Below the pieces are notes generated by a model. That model was not told the DNA's origin and searched no databases. It saw nothing but the letters and a program-made list of their open reading frames with translations. The position numbers and the translations under genes are program-made. From assembly GCA_016190375.1 (NCBI GenBank), contig JACPQR010000236.1, positions 1 to 55,899 of the forward strand: a DNA stretch of 55,899 bases, given 5' to 3'. Positions 35,516 through 44,732 of this stretch are shown here, in pieces. This DNA is from Deltaproteobacteria bacterium. Lineage in GTDB: Bacteria; Myxococcota_A; Polyangia; JACPQR01. Numbering within the stretch: position 1 is the stretch's first letter; each line of letters starts with the position of its first letter.

Positions 35516-37168
35516 TCAGCGCCTCCTCGTCACGCGTGCCGCGAGCGCCCGCGCATCGGGGACGCCGGCCAGGTGGGCGAGGACGAGGTAGGTTCCGCCG
35601 AACGCAGGGAGCGTCGCGAGGGCGTGCAAGAGTGGACGATCGACGGGCAAGGCCCAGGCGATCGCCGCGGCGGCGCCTCCCGCCACCAGGGCGACCGCCC
35701 AGATCCGGGCGTCGCCGCGCCAGGTCGACGGAGGTGGACCGATCCGGGACGACAGCGCGGCGCGGAGCAGGAGGAGCTCCAGCCATCCGGCGACGCCGGA
35801 CGACGCGACGATGAGGCTCGCGGCGGTCGTCGGACCGTAGCCGAGGGCAGACTGAGCCGGGAACGTCGCGACGACGCCGAGCGCCGCCGAGAGCGCCACG
35901 CGGCCCAGCGCGAAGCGCAGCGGAGCGCGGGTCTCGCCGAGCGCGTAGAGCGCGGACGAGTACAGGCGGGCCCGCGTCACCGCGAGCAGGCCCACCGAGG
36001 CGCCCACGAGGATCCACGCCACGGCCCTGGTGTCCTGGGCGCCGAACGTGCCCGTCTGGAAGAGCGCGCCCACCAGATCGCGACCGAGGAGGAGCATCGC
36101 GACGGTCGACGGCGCGACCAGGAAGCCGATCCTGCGCATCGCCGGCCCGAGGCGGGCGTGAAGCTCCTTCGCCACGTCGCCGCCGGAGCCGGTCAGGCGC
36201 GACATCTCCGGTAGCTCCGCGGCCGAGACGCTCATCCCGAACAGGCTCACCGGCAAGAGCGCGATCGTCTGCGCGAAGCCGATGGCCGAGACCGTCGCGG
36301 CGCCGAGGAAGCTCGCGAGGAGCTGGTCGACGTACGCCGAGATCTGCACGACCCCTCGGGCGACCACGACCGGCCCGAAGCTGGACAGGACCCGCGAGAC
36401 CTCCGGGTCCCTTCGACCGAGCGAAGGGCGGAAGCCGCGCGCGAGGCGGAGCGCGGAGGGAAGCTGGATCGCGAGCTGGAGCGCCGATCCGACGACCGCG
36501 CCCCACGCGAGCCGTACCGCCAGCGAGCCTCCAGCGAGCGGGGCACCCACGAGCGGGCCGGCGAAGACGACGAGGGTCGCGATCATCGCGACGTTCCACA
36601 CGACGGGCGCGGCGTACGAGAGGAACAGACGGCGATGGCTGTTGAGAACCCCCAGGCACCAGGCCGAGAGCACGAGGATGCCGGCGCCGGGGAACAGCAC
36701 CCGCGTGATCCGGATCGTGAGCATGCGCGTCGGGCCGGAGAAGCCGGGCGCGAGGAGCGTCGTGAGCTCGGGGGCGAACGAGACACCCAGAAGGACGAGG
36801 ACGGCCGTGGCGCCCAGGAGCAGGCTCGCGACGGCCGAGGCGACGCGACGCGCGTCGTCGTGGCGGTCCTGGGAGACTAGCCGCGCGTAGACGGGGATGA
36901 ACGACGCTGACAGGACGCCCTCGCCGAAGAGGTTCTGCAGGAGGTTCGGGATCCTCAGGGCCGCGCGGAAGGCGCCGGACGCGTCGGTGTTTCCCAGGTA
37001 GTGGGCGATGGCTCGCTCGCGGGCGAACCCTGCGATCCTCGACAAGAGGATCCCGAACGCGACCGCGAGGTGGCCGCGGGTGCTCGGCGCGGCGCCGGGG
37101 GGCGGTGAGGGATCGCTCTGATTGCCTTCGGCCAACAGCGGGAGATTAGCGCGCCCGCCCTGCCGCAC
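35516..37168 (-). CDS. murJ: MurJ-family lipid II flippase-like protein
   Basis: Probable transporter flipping lipid II, the peptidoglycan precursor, across the inner membrane. It has 550 residues from GTG 37168; TTG 37135 is an alternative that removes the 23-base overlap with the clp gene. RIAGFARERAIAHYLG, GEGVLSASFIPVYARL and LFQTGTFGAQDT are the conserved loops of the MVF/MurJ family, with about fourteen membrane segments. The Arg and Lys residues of the central cavity cannot be verified by eye. The neighbours are the clp ATPase (upstream) and an epimerase. Confidence 0.88.
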   Translation of the reverse strand: MRQGGRANLPLLAEGNQSDPSPPPGAAPSTRGHLAVAFGILLSRIAGFARERAIAHYLGNTDASGAFRAALRIPNLLQNLFGEGVLSASFIPVYARLVSQDRHDDARRVASAVASLLLGATAVLVLLGVSFAPELTTLLAPGFSGPTRMLTIRITRVLFPGAGILVLSAWCLGVLNSHRRLFLSYAAPVVWNVAMIATLVVFAGPLVGAPLAGGSLAVRLAWGAVVGSALQLAIQLPSALRLARGFRPSLGRRDPEVSRVLSSFGPVVVARGVVQISAYVDQLLASFLGAATVSAIGFAQTIALLPVSLFGMSVSAAELPEMSRLTGSGGDVAKELHARLGPAMRRIGFLVAPSTVAMLLLGRDLVGALFQTGTFGAQDTRAVAWILVGASVGLLAVTRARLYSSALYALGETRAPLRFALGRVALSAALGVVATFPAQSALGYGPTTAASLIVASSGVAGWLELLLLRAALSSRIGPPPSTWRGDARIWAVALVAGGAAAAIAWALPVDRPLLHALATLPAFGGTYLVLAHLAGVPDARALAARVTRRR

Positions 37169-39635
37169 GCCCGTTCGAAAGGTCGAGAGCCAGCGTCCCC
37201 TCGCGTGCGGTCACGCGAACCTGACCGCCGCGGCGGAGCCTCTGCGACAGGAGCGCCTCGGCCAGCGGTCCCTCGACGAGCCTCTGGATCGTGCGTCGCA
37301 TCGGCCGACCCCCCAGCGCCCGGTCCCAGCCGCCCGACGCGATGAGCGCGGCGATGGCCGCGTCGTCGAAGGCAAGCGAGACCGCGTGCTCGGCGGCGAG
37401 CGCCTCCGCCGTGCGCCCGAGGAGCAGGCGCGCCACGCCCCCGACCTCGTCCCGGGTGAGCGGCGCGAAGTAGAGGGTCTCGTCGATCCGGTTCCAGAGC
37501 TCGATCGGCAGCGCGCGGCGAGCCGCCTCGAGCGCCCGCGCGGCCTCGCCATCGGAGCTCTCGGCGGACGAGAAGCCGATGCGGCCGCTCCTGGGCGACG
37601 CCGCCGCCTCGCCGCCGAGGTTCGACGTCATGACCACTATCGCGTTCGCGAAGTCGACCGTGCGGCCACGACCGTCGGTGAGCCGCCCCTCGTCGAGAAC
37701 TTGGAGGAGCGCCTGGAGCACCTCCCGGTGCGCCTTCTCGATCTCGTCGAGGAGCAGGAGCTGGTAGGGCCGCCGGCGCACGGCCTCCGTGAGCTGGCCC
37801 CCGTCCTCATGACCCACGTAACCGGGCGGGGCGCCGATCAGGCGCGCGAGGGCGTGCGGCTCCGCGTACTCGCTCATGTCGAGACGCGTCGTGGCCGCGC
37901 CTGCCGGGTACATGAAGGAGGCGAGCGCCCTCGCGGTCTCGGTCTTGCCCACGCCGGTCGGCCCGAGGAAGAGGAACGAGCCGACGGGGCGCCGCGAACG
38001 GAAGCCCACGGCGTTGCGACGGAGCGCGGACGAGATCCTGCCGATCGCGTCCTCGTGCCCGACGATCTGCAGAGACAGGTGCTTCTCGAGGGCCAGGAGC
38101 TTCTCGGCGTCCGTGCACAGGAGACGCTCGACCGGCACGTCCGCCAGATCGGCGACGACGCTCGCGACCTCCGCGGCTCCGACTCGCCCGAGGTTGCGCC
38201 GGTGCGCGCGGGCGCCGGCCAGATCGAGCACGCCGACCGCCTTGTCGGGCAGCTTTCGATCGACGATGTAGCGGGCGCTCCAGCGTACGGCGAGCTGGGC
38301 GGCGTCCGGCGAGTAAGCCACGCCGTGGTGCTCGCCATAGCGGCCGAGCAGGCCCTCGACCACGCGCGTGGCGTCCTCGTGCGAGGGCTCGTCCACGTCG
38401 ATCCGCGAGAAACGCCGCGCGAGGGCGGCGTCGCTCTCGAAGCTCTTGCGGTACTCCTCCGCCGTGGTCGCGCCCACGCACTGGAGCGTCCCGCGCGCCA
38501 GCGCGCTCTTGAGCTCGTTCGCGGGCTCGCCCTCGGTCGCCGGGCTCAGGAGCGAGTGGATCTCGTCGAAGAACACGACGATTCGACCGGCCGCGAGCTC
38601 GGTCTCCTTCCGGATCCCCGCGAGCCTCTCGGAGAGGGTGCCGCGCAGATGGGTGCCGGCCAGGACCTCGCCCATGGCGAGCTCGATCACGATCCGCGCT
38701 CGGCCCGTGGCGGTGCCCCCCGCCGGCGAGACCAGCTTCTGGGCGAGACCCTCGACGATGGCGGTCTTGCCGACGCCCGGGGGGCCCACGAGACAGGGGT
38801 TGTTGGCTCGCCGCTTCGCGAGGACGTCGAGGACCTGCTCTAGCTCCCTCGTCCGGCCGATCAGCGGATCGAGCCGGCCCGCGGCCGCCGCGACCGAGAG
38901 GTTGCGCCCGAGCGACGAGAGCCAGGGGAACTGCCTGGGATCGAGCTCCAGCGCGTCCGCCGGAGGCCGGGCCGGCGCATGCGCGGGAGTGGGAGCCGCG
39001 GGAGGCTTGGAATGGGCCTCGACTCGAGGGCCCGGCGCCTCCGCCTCCTCCGGTGTGGGCCGCGGATCCTGTCGCGGCCGGATGCGGGACGAGGATCTGA
39101 GAAGCGGCGCGGGCGGCGACCGGCGGGCTGACGGCGTCGACGGCGGGGGGGCTTTCCCCTGGCGCGGCGAGCCCTCGCTCGAGGCGCTCCCCTGCTCTGC
39201 CTTGACAGGAGCGACCTGGCTCTGCCGCTGCCACCGCGAGCCGGAGATGCTGGCGAGCGCGGCGTTTCGCAGCGCCGGCACGTTGCAGCCCCCCTCGGTG
39301 AGCGCCCTGAAGGCGGCGCTGTCCGTCTGCCGCGCGAGCGCGACGAGCATGTGCAAGGGTCCGACCCGCCTGTCCCCGCAGTCACGCGCGATGCGGTCGG
39401 CGCTCTCGCTCGCCTCCGCGAGCGCGTCCCTGGGCTCGTCGCCCACGACCTTGATCGCGCTCCTCATCGTCTCCGCGGAGAGCCCGCGCTCGAAGAGCAG
39501 GTCGGCCGCCTCGCCGCCTCGAAGCAGGAGCGCGAGGAGCAGGTGCGCGGTGGAAGGTCTCTGGCTGCGACCCTGGGCGAGCTCGCTGGCGGTGCAGAGG
39601 AGGTCGCTCACGGCGGTCGGCGTCGGCTGGGGCAT
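37146..39635 (-). CDS. Clp-family AAA+ ATPase (ClpA/ClpC-like, two nucleotide-binding domains)
   Basis: A protein of 829 residues from ATG 39635; GTG 39653 is an alternative. The N-terminus is a Clp_N-type helical repeat domain (STAHLLLALLLRGGE, GPLHMLVALARQ). A Pro-rich linker precedes D1 with GPPGVGKTAIVEG and CVGATTAEEYRKSFESD; D2 has GPTGVGKTETARAL, LLLDEIEKAHREV and RIDETLYF. The spacing between D1 and D2 is short, with no long ClpB middle coiled coil, which favours the ClpA/ClpC group. The adaptor ClpP-binding loop is not identifiable with certainty. It unfolds protein substrates in the cytoplasm. It is divergent from holA, with 77 bases between starts. Confidence 0.88.
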   Translation of the reverse strand: MPQPTPTAVSDLLCTASELAQGRSQRPSTAHLLLALLLRGGEAADLLFERGLSAETMRSAIKVVGDEPRDALAEASESADRIARDCGDRRVGPLHMLVALARQTDSAAFRALTEGGCNVPALRNAALASISGSRWQRQSQVAPVKAEQGSASSEGSPRQGKAPPPSTPSARRSPPAPLLRSSSRIRPRQDPRPTPEEAEAPGPRVEAHSKPPAAPTPAHAPARPPADALELDPRQFPWLSSLGRNLSVAAAAGRLDPLIGRTRELEQVLDVLAKRRANNPCLVGPPGVGKTAIVEGLAQKLVSPAGGTATGRARIVIELAMGEVLAGTHLRGTLSERLAGIRKETELAAGRIVVFFDEIHSLLSPATEGEPANELKSALARGTLQCVGATTAEEYRKSFESDAALARRFSRIDVDEPSHEDATRVVEGLLGRYGEHHGVAYSPDAAQLAVRWSARYIVDRKLPDKAVGVLDLAGARAHRRNLGRVGAAEVASVVADLADVPVERLLCTDAEKLLALEKHLSLQIVGHEDAIGRISSALRRNAVGFRSRRPVGSFLFLGPTGVGKTETARALASFMYPAGAATTRLDMSEYAEPHALARLIGAPPGYVGHEDGGQLTEAVRRRPYQLLLLDEIEKAHREVLQALLQVLDEGRLTDGRGRTVDFANAIVVMTSNLGGEAAASPRSGRIGFSSAESSDGEAARALEAARRALPIELWNRIDETLYFAPLTRDEVGGVARLLLGRTAEALAAEHAVSLAFDDAAIAALIASGGWDRALGGRPMRRTIQRLVEGPLAEALLSQRLRRGGQVRVTAREGTLALDLSNGRAAGRAR

Positions 39636-39712
39636 CCCGCCAGGCGGTGCCACGAGAACGCATGTCGGGGCAAGTTCTTGGCGGATCGCCGGGCGCCACC
39701 TATCATCACGCC

Positions 39713-40687
39713 GTGGACGTCGAACAGATCGTGAGCGAGATCGAGGCGGGGACCCTGCGGAACGTGTACGTCCTCGTCGGGACGGAGCATTACCGGATCG
39801 ACCGCGCGCTCGCCGCGATCAAGGCCAAGGCGCTCGACGCCGCGACGGCGGCCTGGAACACCGACCTCTTCCACGGAAAGGAGGCGAGCGCGGTCCGGAT
39901 CGCGGCCGCCGCGCGGACGGGACCGATGATCGGGCGCCGCCGGCTGGTCCTCGTCCGCGACGCCGACGAGCTCGACGCGGAGGCGCAGGACGCGCTCGCG
40001 GCGCTGGTCGTCGACCCTTGCCCCACGACCACGCTGGTAATACTCGCCGAGAAGCTGGACGGAAGGCGCAAGCTCCTCGGGGCCGCGAAGAAGGCCGGAG
40101 CGGTCTTCGAGGCCCCTGCCGTCCCGGAGAGGCAGCTACCGGCCTGGGCGACGCGGCTCGCGCGCTCGCTCGGTCACCAGATCGACGCCGCCGCGGCCAC
40201 GGCGCTGGTCGAGCACTGCGGAGCCGACCTGCACCTTCTCGACGACGCGATCACGAGGCTGTCGCTGTTCCTCGGACCCGGTCGGCCCATCACGACGGCT
40301 GCGATCGACGCGTGCATCGCGCCGCTCAGGAGCGGCTCGGTCTTCGAGCTCATCGAGGCCGTCGGCCGCAGGCGGAAGCAGGCGGCGCTGTCGCTTCTGG
40401 GCCAGCTCCTCGACGCGCGCGAGCCCGCGCTGCGCATCCTCTGGTGGATCGCGCGGCACGTGCGCCAGCTCGTGGTGGCGCGGGAGGCGGCGCGGGCAGA
40501 GCTGCCCTCGCGCCTTGGCGTTCCCCCCTTCATCGCGGACAAGATCGCCGACCAGGCGAGGAGCTTCGACGCCGCGGCGCTGGAACGCGCCGTCGAGGTG
40601 CTCGCGCAGGCGGATCTCGACCTCAAGAGCGCGAAACGATCGGAGCGGATGATCCTGGAGCAGGCGGTGCTGCGCCTGTGCCGATAG
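39713..40687 (+). CDS. holA: DNA polymerase III subunit delta
   Basis: Part of the clamp-loader complex that opens the beta clamp. The protein has 324 residues from GTG 39713, a typical length. NVYVLVGTEHYRIDRALAAI, followed by KLDGRRKLL and the AWATRLARSLG segment, follow the order of the delta subunit's first two domains; the third, helical domain contains SVFELIEAVGRR and RILWWIARHVRQL. The gene converges with rpsT, stop to stop within four bases. This holA-rpsT neighbourhood is widely conserved in proteobacteria, which supports the call. Confidence 0.88.
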   Translation: MDVEQIVSEIEAGTLRNVYVLVGTEHYRIDRALAAIKAKALDAATAAWNTDLFHGKEASAVRIAAAARTGPMIGRRRLVLVRDADELDAEAQDALAALVVDPCPTTTLVILAEKLDGRRKLLGAAKKAGAVFEAPAVPERQLPAWATRLARSLGHQIDAAAATALVEHCGADLHLLDDAITRLSLFLGPGRPITTAAIDACIAPLRSGSVFELIEAVGRRRKQAALSLLGQLLDAREPALRILWWIARHVRQLVVAREAARAELPSRLGVPPFIADKIADQARSFDAAALERAVEVLAQADLDLKSAKRSERMILEQAVLRLCR

Positions 40688-40691
40688 GTCC

Positions 40692-41087
40692 CTACGAGGT
40701 CTTCTTCCCCTTCGTCGCGGGGGCAGCCTCGGCGGGCGGGGCCTTCGAAGGCCTCTTCGGCGCCTTTGGCGCCTTGGAAGCCCTCGGCTTGGGGGCCTTC
40801 GATGGCCTCTCGGCGCCGGCCGCCTTCGCCGCCGCCTGGGCCTTGTAGAGCGCCCTCGCGAGACGACCGATCTTGCGGGCCGCGGCGCGCTTTCCGAGGG
40901 CTCCCTTCTGGGCGGCGCGTGCCATCGACGAGGCCGCCACCTTCACGGCCTCGGGGCCATTGTCGGTACCGAGGACGGCGCGCGCCGCGGCGACCTGGCT
41001 CCTCACTGCCGACCTGCTGCTCCGGTTTCGGGCCTGCTTCTTCTGGCGCTGTCGGTCACGCTTGAGCGCTGAGGGATGATTCGCCAC
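40692..41087 (-). CDS. rpsT: 30S ribosomal protein S20 with long C-terminal extension
   Basis: A protein of 131 residues; S20 is usually about 87. GTG 41087 is preceded by AAGGAG at eight bases. The N-terminal part (ANHPSALKRDRQRQKKQARN, RSAVRSQVAAARAVLG, AQKGALGKRAAARKIGRLARAL) is the classic helical bundle that binds 16S rRNA in the small subunit. The last ~40 residues are an added Ala/Lys/Pro/Ser tail (PSKAPKPRASKAPKAPK) not found in standard S20 and probably disordered. The 5' region up to 41162 should contain the promoter and leader, next to a palindromic hexamer element. Confidence 0.93.
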   Translation of the reverse strand: MANHPSALKRDRQRQKKQARNRSSRSAVRSQVAAARAVLGTDNGPEAVKVAASSMARAAQKGALGKRAAARKIGRLARALYKAQAAAKAAGAERPSKAPKPRASKAPKAPKRPSKAPPAEAAPATKGKKTS

Positions 41088-41162
41088 CGGGGTCTCCTTG
41101 GGGGATCGAGGTCGCCTCGAATATCCCGCGCAGCGCGCCGTGTCAACCCCGACGGCGGCCAG

Positions 41163-41394
41163 GGGTGCGCAGCACGGTCCCGGGTTTGCCCGACGTAGAC
41201 GTAGGCGTTGACGTGGACCTTGACGGCTACGACGACGTGGACGTCGGCGACCCGCGTTTGACGCGACCCGCCCTCGCCGCAGCGGTCCCCAGGGCAATCA
41301 ACCGGGGGTCCAGGTCCACGTCCACGTCGTCGTCAAGGTCCAAGTCGACGGCGACGTCGACGACCGGCGAAGCCGGGACCGTGCAACGCACCCA
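41163..41394. mobile_element. Palindromic hexamer-repeat element between rpsT and a lipoprotein gene
   Basis: Two ~90-base imperfect inverted arms (41163-41252 and 41304-41394) both begin GGGTGCG and GCACGGTCCCGG when read inward and both contain a GACCTTGACG segment then GACGACGTGGACGT. The units are six bases long and would translate as alternating Val-Asp. The remaining bases of the 41088-41413 gap show no gene. A related single arm lies at 171-256. Confidence 0.72.
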
Positions 41395-41413
41395 GCGGCA
41401 AGTCCCGGGTGGC

Positions 41414-42691
41414 TCAGGGGCAACGGAGCGAGGCGACGCGGACTACCCAGTCGTCCCCGGTCTTTTCCTCCCAGGCGATCGCCGACCGACCCTCGTGTGA
41501 GTCGATCGCCGCCGAGCCCGCAGGGCTGCCGCTCGACGAGACGGGTCCGATCGCGGAGACGGAGAGCGTCTCGGGATCGAGCGTGCCGACTGGCACTCGA
41601 GCTTCGTCGGCCTGGCCTTCGGTCCAGGCGAGGAGGAATCGTGCGCCGGCTCGCACGAGGGCCGGCTGCGACGTGGGCGGGTCCGGGTCGATCCCCGCGA
41701 CCGGAGCGAGCGCGTCCTTGCTGCGACCCGCCACGAGGTGTGGAGGGGCCTGCCGGCTCCTCCGCTTCTCGAGGAGCCAGAAAGGAGCACCGGCGGGTGG
41801 CGGCCGATCGATCCGCACGACGGGTCCGGTCGCCCGGGCGGAGGCGTCCATCGACACCCTGTAGGCCTGGCCCTGGTCTCCCATCCACGTCACCTCGGCG
41901 CCGCCCCCGGCGGAGGCTTCGGTTCGCACCTCGATCGATCGCGAGAAGACCGACGGCGCGACGCTTCCGAGCTGCCCCATCGCCACCGGATCACCGGCCG
42001 TGGCCACGAAGCCAACGAGGCGGCCGGTGCTGGTCACGGCAGCGCCGAGGATCGAGTGCCCGGAGCTGGTGAAGGCCGACGAGATCGAGGCTGCGCTCCA
42101 CTCCCTTGGAAAGCCGATCTGGATCGAGCTCGGCCCCGACGCGAAGGGCGCGATGAATCCGCAGGACCACGACTCCGTCCCGAGGTAGTCGCAGTCGACG
42201 CCGACCGCCTCGCCGTCGAACCGCAGGACACGAATTGGATCGGGGTAGTGGCCCGCGCAGTCGGCGCCGTGCTCCAGCGGCTTGGCGATCGCCGGCTCGG
42301 AAGAGCCGATCGGGAGGCGCAGCGCGACGGCGGCGTCCATCCACTCGCAGCTCGGCCGGCCCAGCTCCCAGTTGTGCGGGCTCCTCGTGCGGTGGATGAC
42401 GAGTGCACCGGAGCGCCCGAGACCGATCGATGGCCGACCTCTGCCGCGCGCCACGACGGCGCCGCCTTCGGGATCGGCGGTGCAGGCCGTGACCCGGGGC
42501 TCGGCAAGGCGCTCGCGGCCGCCATCCGGCCGACCAGAGGCCGGCGCGCCCGCGTCCCCCGCCGGGCGGCCCTCGACGAGCGAGGGACGCGCGGGAACAT
42601 CGCGCTCCCGTTCCTCACGGCGGGACCGCCGGCCATCGGACCCGTCGCACGAGGAGGCGACGAGCGCCAGGGCGACCAGGGGAAGTCGCAT
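41414..42691 (-). CDS. Lipoprotein of unknown function
   Basis: A protein of 425 residues from ATG 42691; ATG 42703 adds four. MRLPLVALALVASSC is a lipoprotein signal peptide with Cys 15. A charged Pro/Asp/Gly linker (GDAGAPASGRPDGGRER) leads to a beta-rich ~350-residue part with repeated strands separated by Gly-Ser loops (GRGRPSIGLGRSGALV, GRLVGFVATAGD, FLLAWTEGQADEARV). Strand spacing suggests a beta-propeller-like or beta-sandwich fold, but I do not recognise a family. It is the most distal gene of a leftward envelope-gene run. Confidence 0.68.
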   Translation of the reverse strand: MRLPLVALALVASSCDGSDGRRSRREERERDVPARPSLVEGRPAGDAGAPASGRPDGGRERLAEPRVTACTADPEGGAVVARGRGRPSIGLGRSGALVIHRTRSPHNWELGRPSCEWMDAAVALRLPIGSSEPAIAKPLEHGADCAGHYPDPIRVLRFDGEAVGVDCDYLGTESWSCGFIAPFASGPSSIQIGFPREWSAASISSAFTSSGHSILGAAVTSTGRLVGFVATAGDPVAMGQLGSVAPSVFSRSIEVRTEASAGGGAEVTWMGDQGQAYRVSMDASARATGPVVRIDRPPPAGAPFWLLEKRRSRQAPPHLVAGRSKDALAPVAGIDPDPPTSQPALVRAGARFLLAWTEGQADEARVPVGTLDPETLSVSAIGPVSSSGSPAGSAAIDSHEGRSAIAWEEKTGDDWVVRVASLRCP

Positions 42692-42741
42692 GGACGCCGC
42701 CATTGTCCGCCCATCGGGCGGTGCCGCGTCAAGAATTGCCT

Positions 42742-43938
42742 TCAGTTCGCGCCCTGGGCGATCCAGGTCGCGATCACCCGGATGTCCTCCGCCGGGACGG
42801 GCGGCAGGCCGAGGGGCATCCCCACCGGTTCGGGATCGCGCGCCTCGCGGCGCACGGGGCCGAGGCTGTCGCGGTAGACGGGGACGACGTCACGCGGCGC
42901 CTCCGCGTGGCGCCGAACGAGCCGCTGGATCAACGGTGCAAGCCCGCCTCCGGTGGGAGCCTCGACGACCGAGCGGCGCGTTCCATCCGAACGAATCGCC
43001 CCGGCGAGCACTCCGTCGCGGGTCGAGAGGTCGAGCGCCACGCCTTCGAAGCCGAGGGCCGCCGTCGTCCCCGTTCCCGTGGTCTTGGCGTGGCAGTGGA
43101 CGCAGGACCGGGAGAAGATGCTGCGGACCTCGTCGAACCGCACGACTCGGTCGAGGAGGGGCAGATCGCCCGCGCCGAGGGCCGGCTGGGGTGCAGCCGC
43201 GGCGCCGAGCTCGCCGAGGTAGAGGAAGTCGCGAACGGCCATCGCGTCCTCGTACGAGATCGCTGGACGGGGCATCCGGGTCGTGGGGTCGACGGAGGTC
43301 GGATCGACGATCCAGGCCAGGGCAACGGCCGGGTCCATTCGGTCGCGAACGAAGCGCAGGTTCGGGGCGAGGAGCGCCTGCCGCCGCATCGAGCGGTAGA
43401 AGTCGGCCGTGGCGCCCGTACCGAAGTCCACGTTGCCGAACACGTGGCACGAGGTGCAGCCGGCCGTCGCGAAGACCGCGCGGCCACGCTCCACTCGAGA
43501 TCCGGACGGCGGTGGAGCGGCGGGCTCGAGGCGAGCCGTCCTGGCGCCGAGGTAGTCGGCGATCGCCTCTGCCTCGGCGGCCGACACCGGCAAGCGCGGC
43601 ATCGACTCCTCGAGGTGCGGGCGGGCGTCGTAGGGATCCCTGATCGCCGCGGCCAGCGCGTCGGGCCGGAGCCGGCGCGCCGCGCCGGTGAGGTCGGGCA
43701 CCTGGACGAAGTGCGTCGCGACGGGAGCGCGCCCAAGCCCGCTGCGCGGGCGATTCTGGAGGCTCCGATGGCAGGCCACGCAACCCGTCCGCGGATCTGG
43801 CTCGAAGCCCGGGACGAGGTGGCAGCGCGCGCACCCGTACCTCTCAATCGCCGCGCGTCCCGCGTCCTCGTCGTCCGCGGTCGCGTCACCGGGCGCGAGC
43901 AAGAGAACCGCGATGGCTGTGATGGCGGCGGCGCGCAT
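42742..43938 (-). CDS. Periplasmic multiheme cytochrome c (four CxxCH sites)
   Basis: A protein of 398 residues. A Sec signal peptide is present (AAAITAIAVLLLAPGDATA). Heme sites are CARCH (36-40), CVACH (53-57), CTSCH (161-165) and CVHCH (279-283). Candidate distal Met ligands occur as SMPR (113), RMPR (222) and GMPL (374), one per later class-I-like domain, so three domains follow one another, with the first site forming a double-heme opening. Electron carrier in the periplasm; the partners are unknown. It is transcribed just after a small exported TPR protein gene. Confidence 0.88.
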   Translation of the reverse strand: MRAAAITAIAVLLLAPGDATADDEDAGRAAIERYGCARCHLVPGFEPDPRTGCVACHRSLQNRPRSGLGRAPVATHFVQVPDLTGAARRLRPDALAAAIRDPYDARPHLEESMPRLPVSAAEAEAIADYLGARTARLEPAAPPPSGSRVERGRAVFATAGCTSCHVFGNVDFGTGATADFYRSMRRQALLAPNLRFVRDRMDPAVALAWIVDPTSVDPTTRMPRPAISYEDAMAVRDFLYLGELGAAAAPQPALGAGDLPLLDRVVRFDEVRSIFSRSCVHCHAKTTGTGTTAALGFEGVALDLSTRDGVLAGAIRSDGTRRSVVEAPTGGGLAPLIQRLVRRHAEAPRDVVPVYRDSLGPVRREARDPEPVGMPLGLPPVPAEDIRVIATWIAQGAN

Positions 43939-43963
43939 GGCTCGTCTCCGGGAACCTGACGGG

Positions 43964-44608
43964 TTACCGGGCCGAGGCGACGGGCCCCTGGGCCACATCG
44001 CCCATCAGGCGGCGCATCGAGGCGAAGCTGAAGTCGAGGTCGGGCTGCGCGGCGCGGCGAGTCGCCGCCACGCGGAGCTGGTCCCGTCGCTCCTCGAAGC
44101 CTCGAGACGTCAGCGCGAGAACGAGCTGCGCACCGTAGCAAGCGACCTCGTCCGGGTACATCTCGGAGCACGCCTCCTCGATGAAGCTCTGCGCTTTCGC
44201 GTGAGCGTCGTCTCCCCGTCCCGCGCGCCAGAGCGCCACGGCCAGACCCGCGCGCGCCGACTGCCCCGCCTCGGCCTCGTCGAGGGAGAGCGCGAGCTCG
44301 TAGTTCCGGACGGCGCCCGAGAAGCGACCGGTCCTGAGCTGCGCCTCCGCGAGCAATGCGAGCGCGCGCGGTCGCTCCCAGCCGATGCCGCCCTGGCGGA
44401 GGAGCGAAAGGGCCTCGTCGTAGGCCTCCTCGAAGGCCCCCGAGTCGAGCTTCTCCTGGACCTTCTCGAGCGGGCTCGGCGGCCCGCCGTCGCAGTAGTC
44501 CTCGTCGGCCAGCGCGGCGCCGCCGGCGGCGAAGAACGTCAGGACGGCTACCGCCGTTCGTGTGGCGGGACGGGGAACCGAAAGACGAGAGATTGCGCGC
44601 TGGAACAT
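43964..44608 (-). CDS. Exported TPR-like protein
   Basis: A protein of 214 residues starting at ATG 44608, with GGAGGA four bases upstream. MFQRAISRLSVPRPATRTAVAVLTFFAAGGAALA is split as a basic leader and a hydrophobic signal helix. The mature part has TPR-like pairs (AFEEAYDEALSLLRQGG, RALALLAEAQLRTGRFSGA, YELALSLDEAEAGQSARAG). It precedes the cytochrome gene by 25 bases, so the two are probably co-transcribed and both periplasmic. A role in assembly or interaction of the cytochrome is only an inference from position. Confidence 0.75.
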   Translation of the reverse strand: MFQRAISRLSVPRPATRTAVAVLTFFAAGGAALADEDYCDGGPPSPLEKVQEKLDSGAFEEAYDEALSLLRQGGIGWERPRALALLAEAQLRTGRFSGAVRNYELALSLDEAEAGQSARAGLAVALWRAGRGDDAHAKAQSFIEEACSEMYPDEVACYGAQLVLALTSRGFEERRDQLRVAATRRAAQPDLDFSFASMRRLMGDVAQGPVASAR

Positions 44609-44732
44609 GCTGTCCTCCCTTGGCTGGCCAGAGGAACAGCAACCCGCGTTCCCGCGGTCCAAGTACTCGAAACCACGGGATCCAGGCCCACGGGGCGTGG
44701 CATCCGGCACGCACCCGGCGTGTCCCGGTGCG

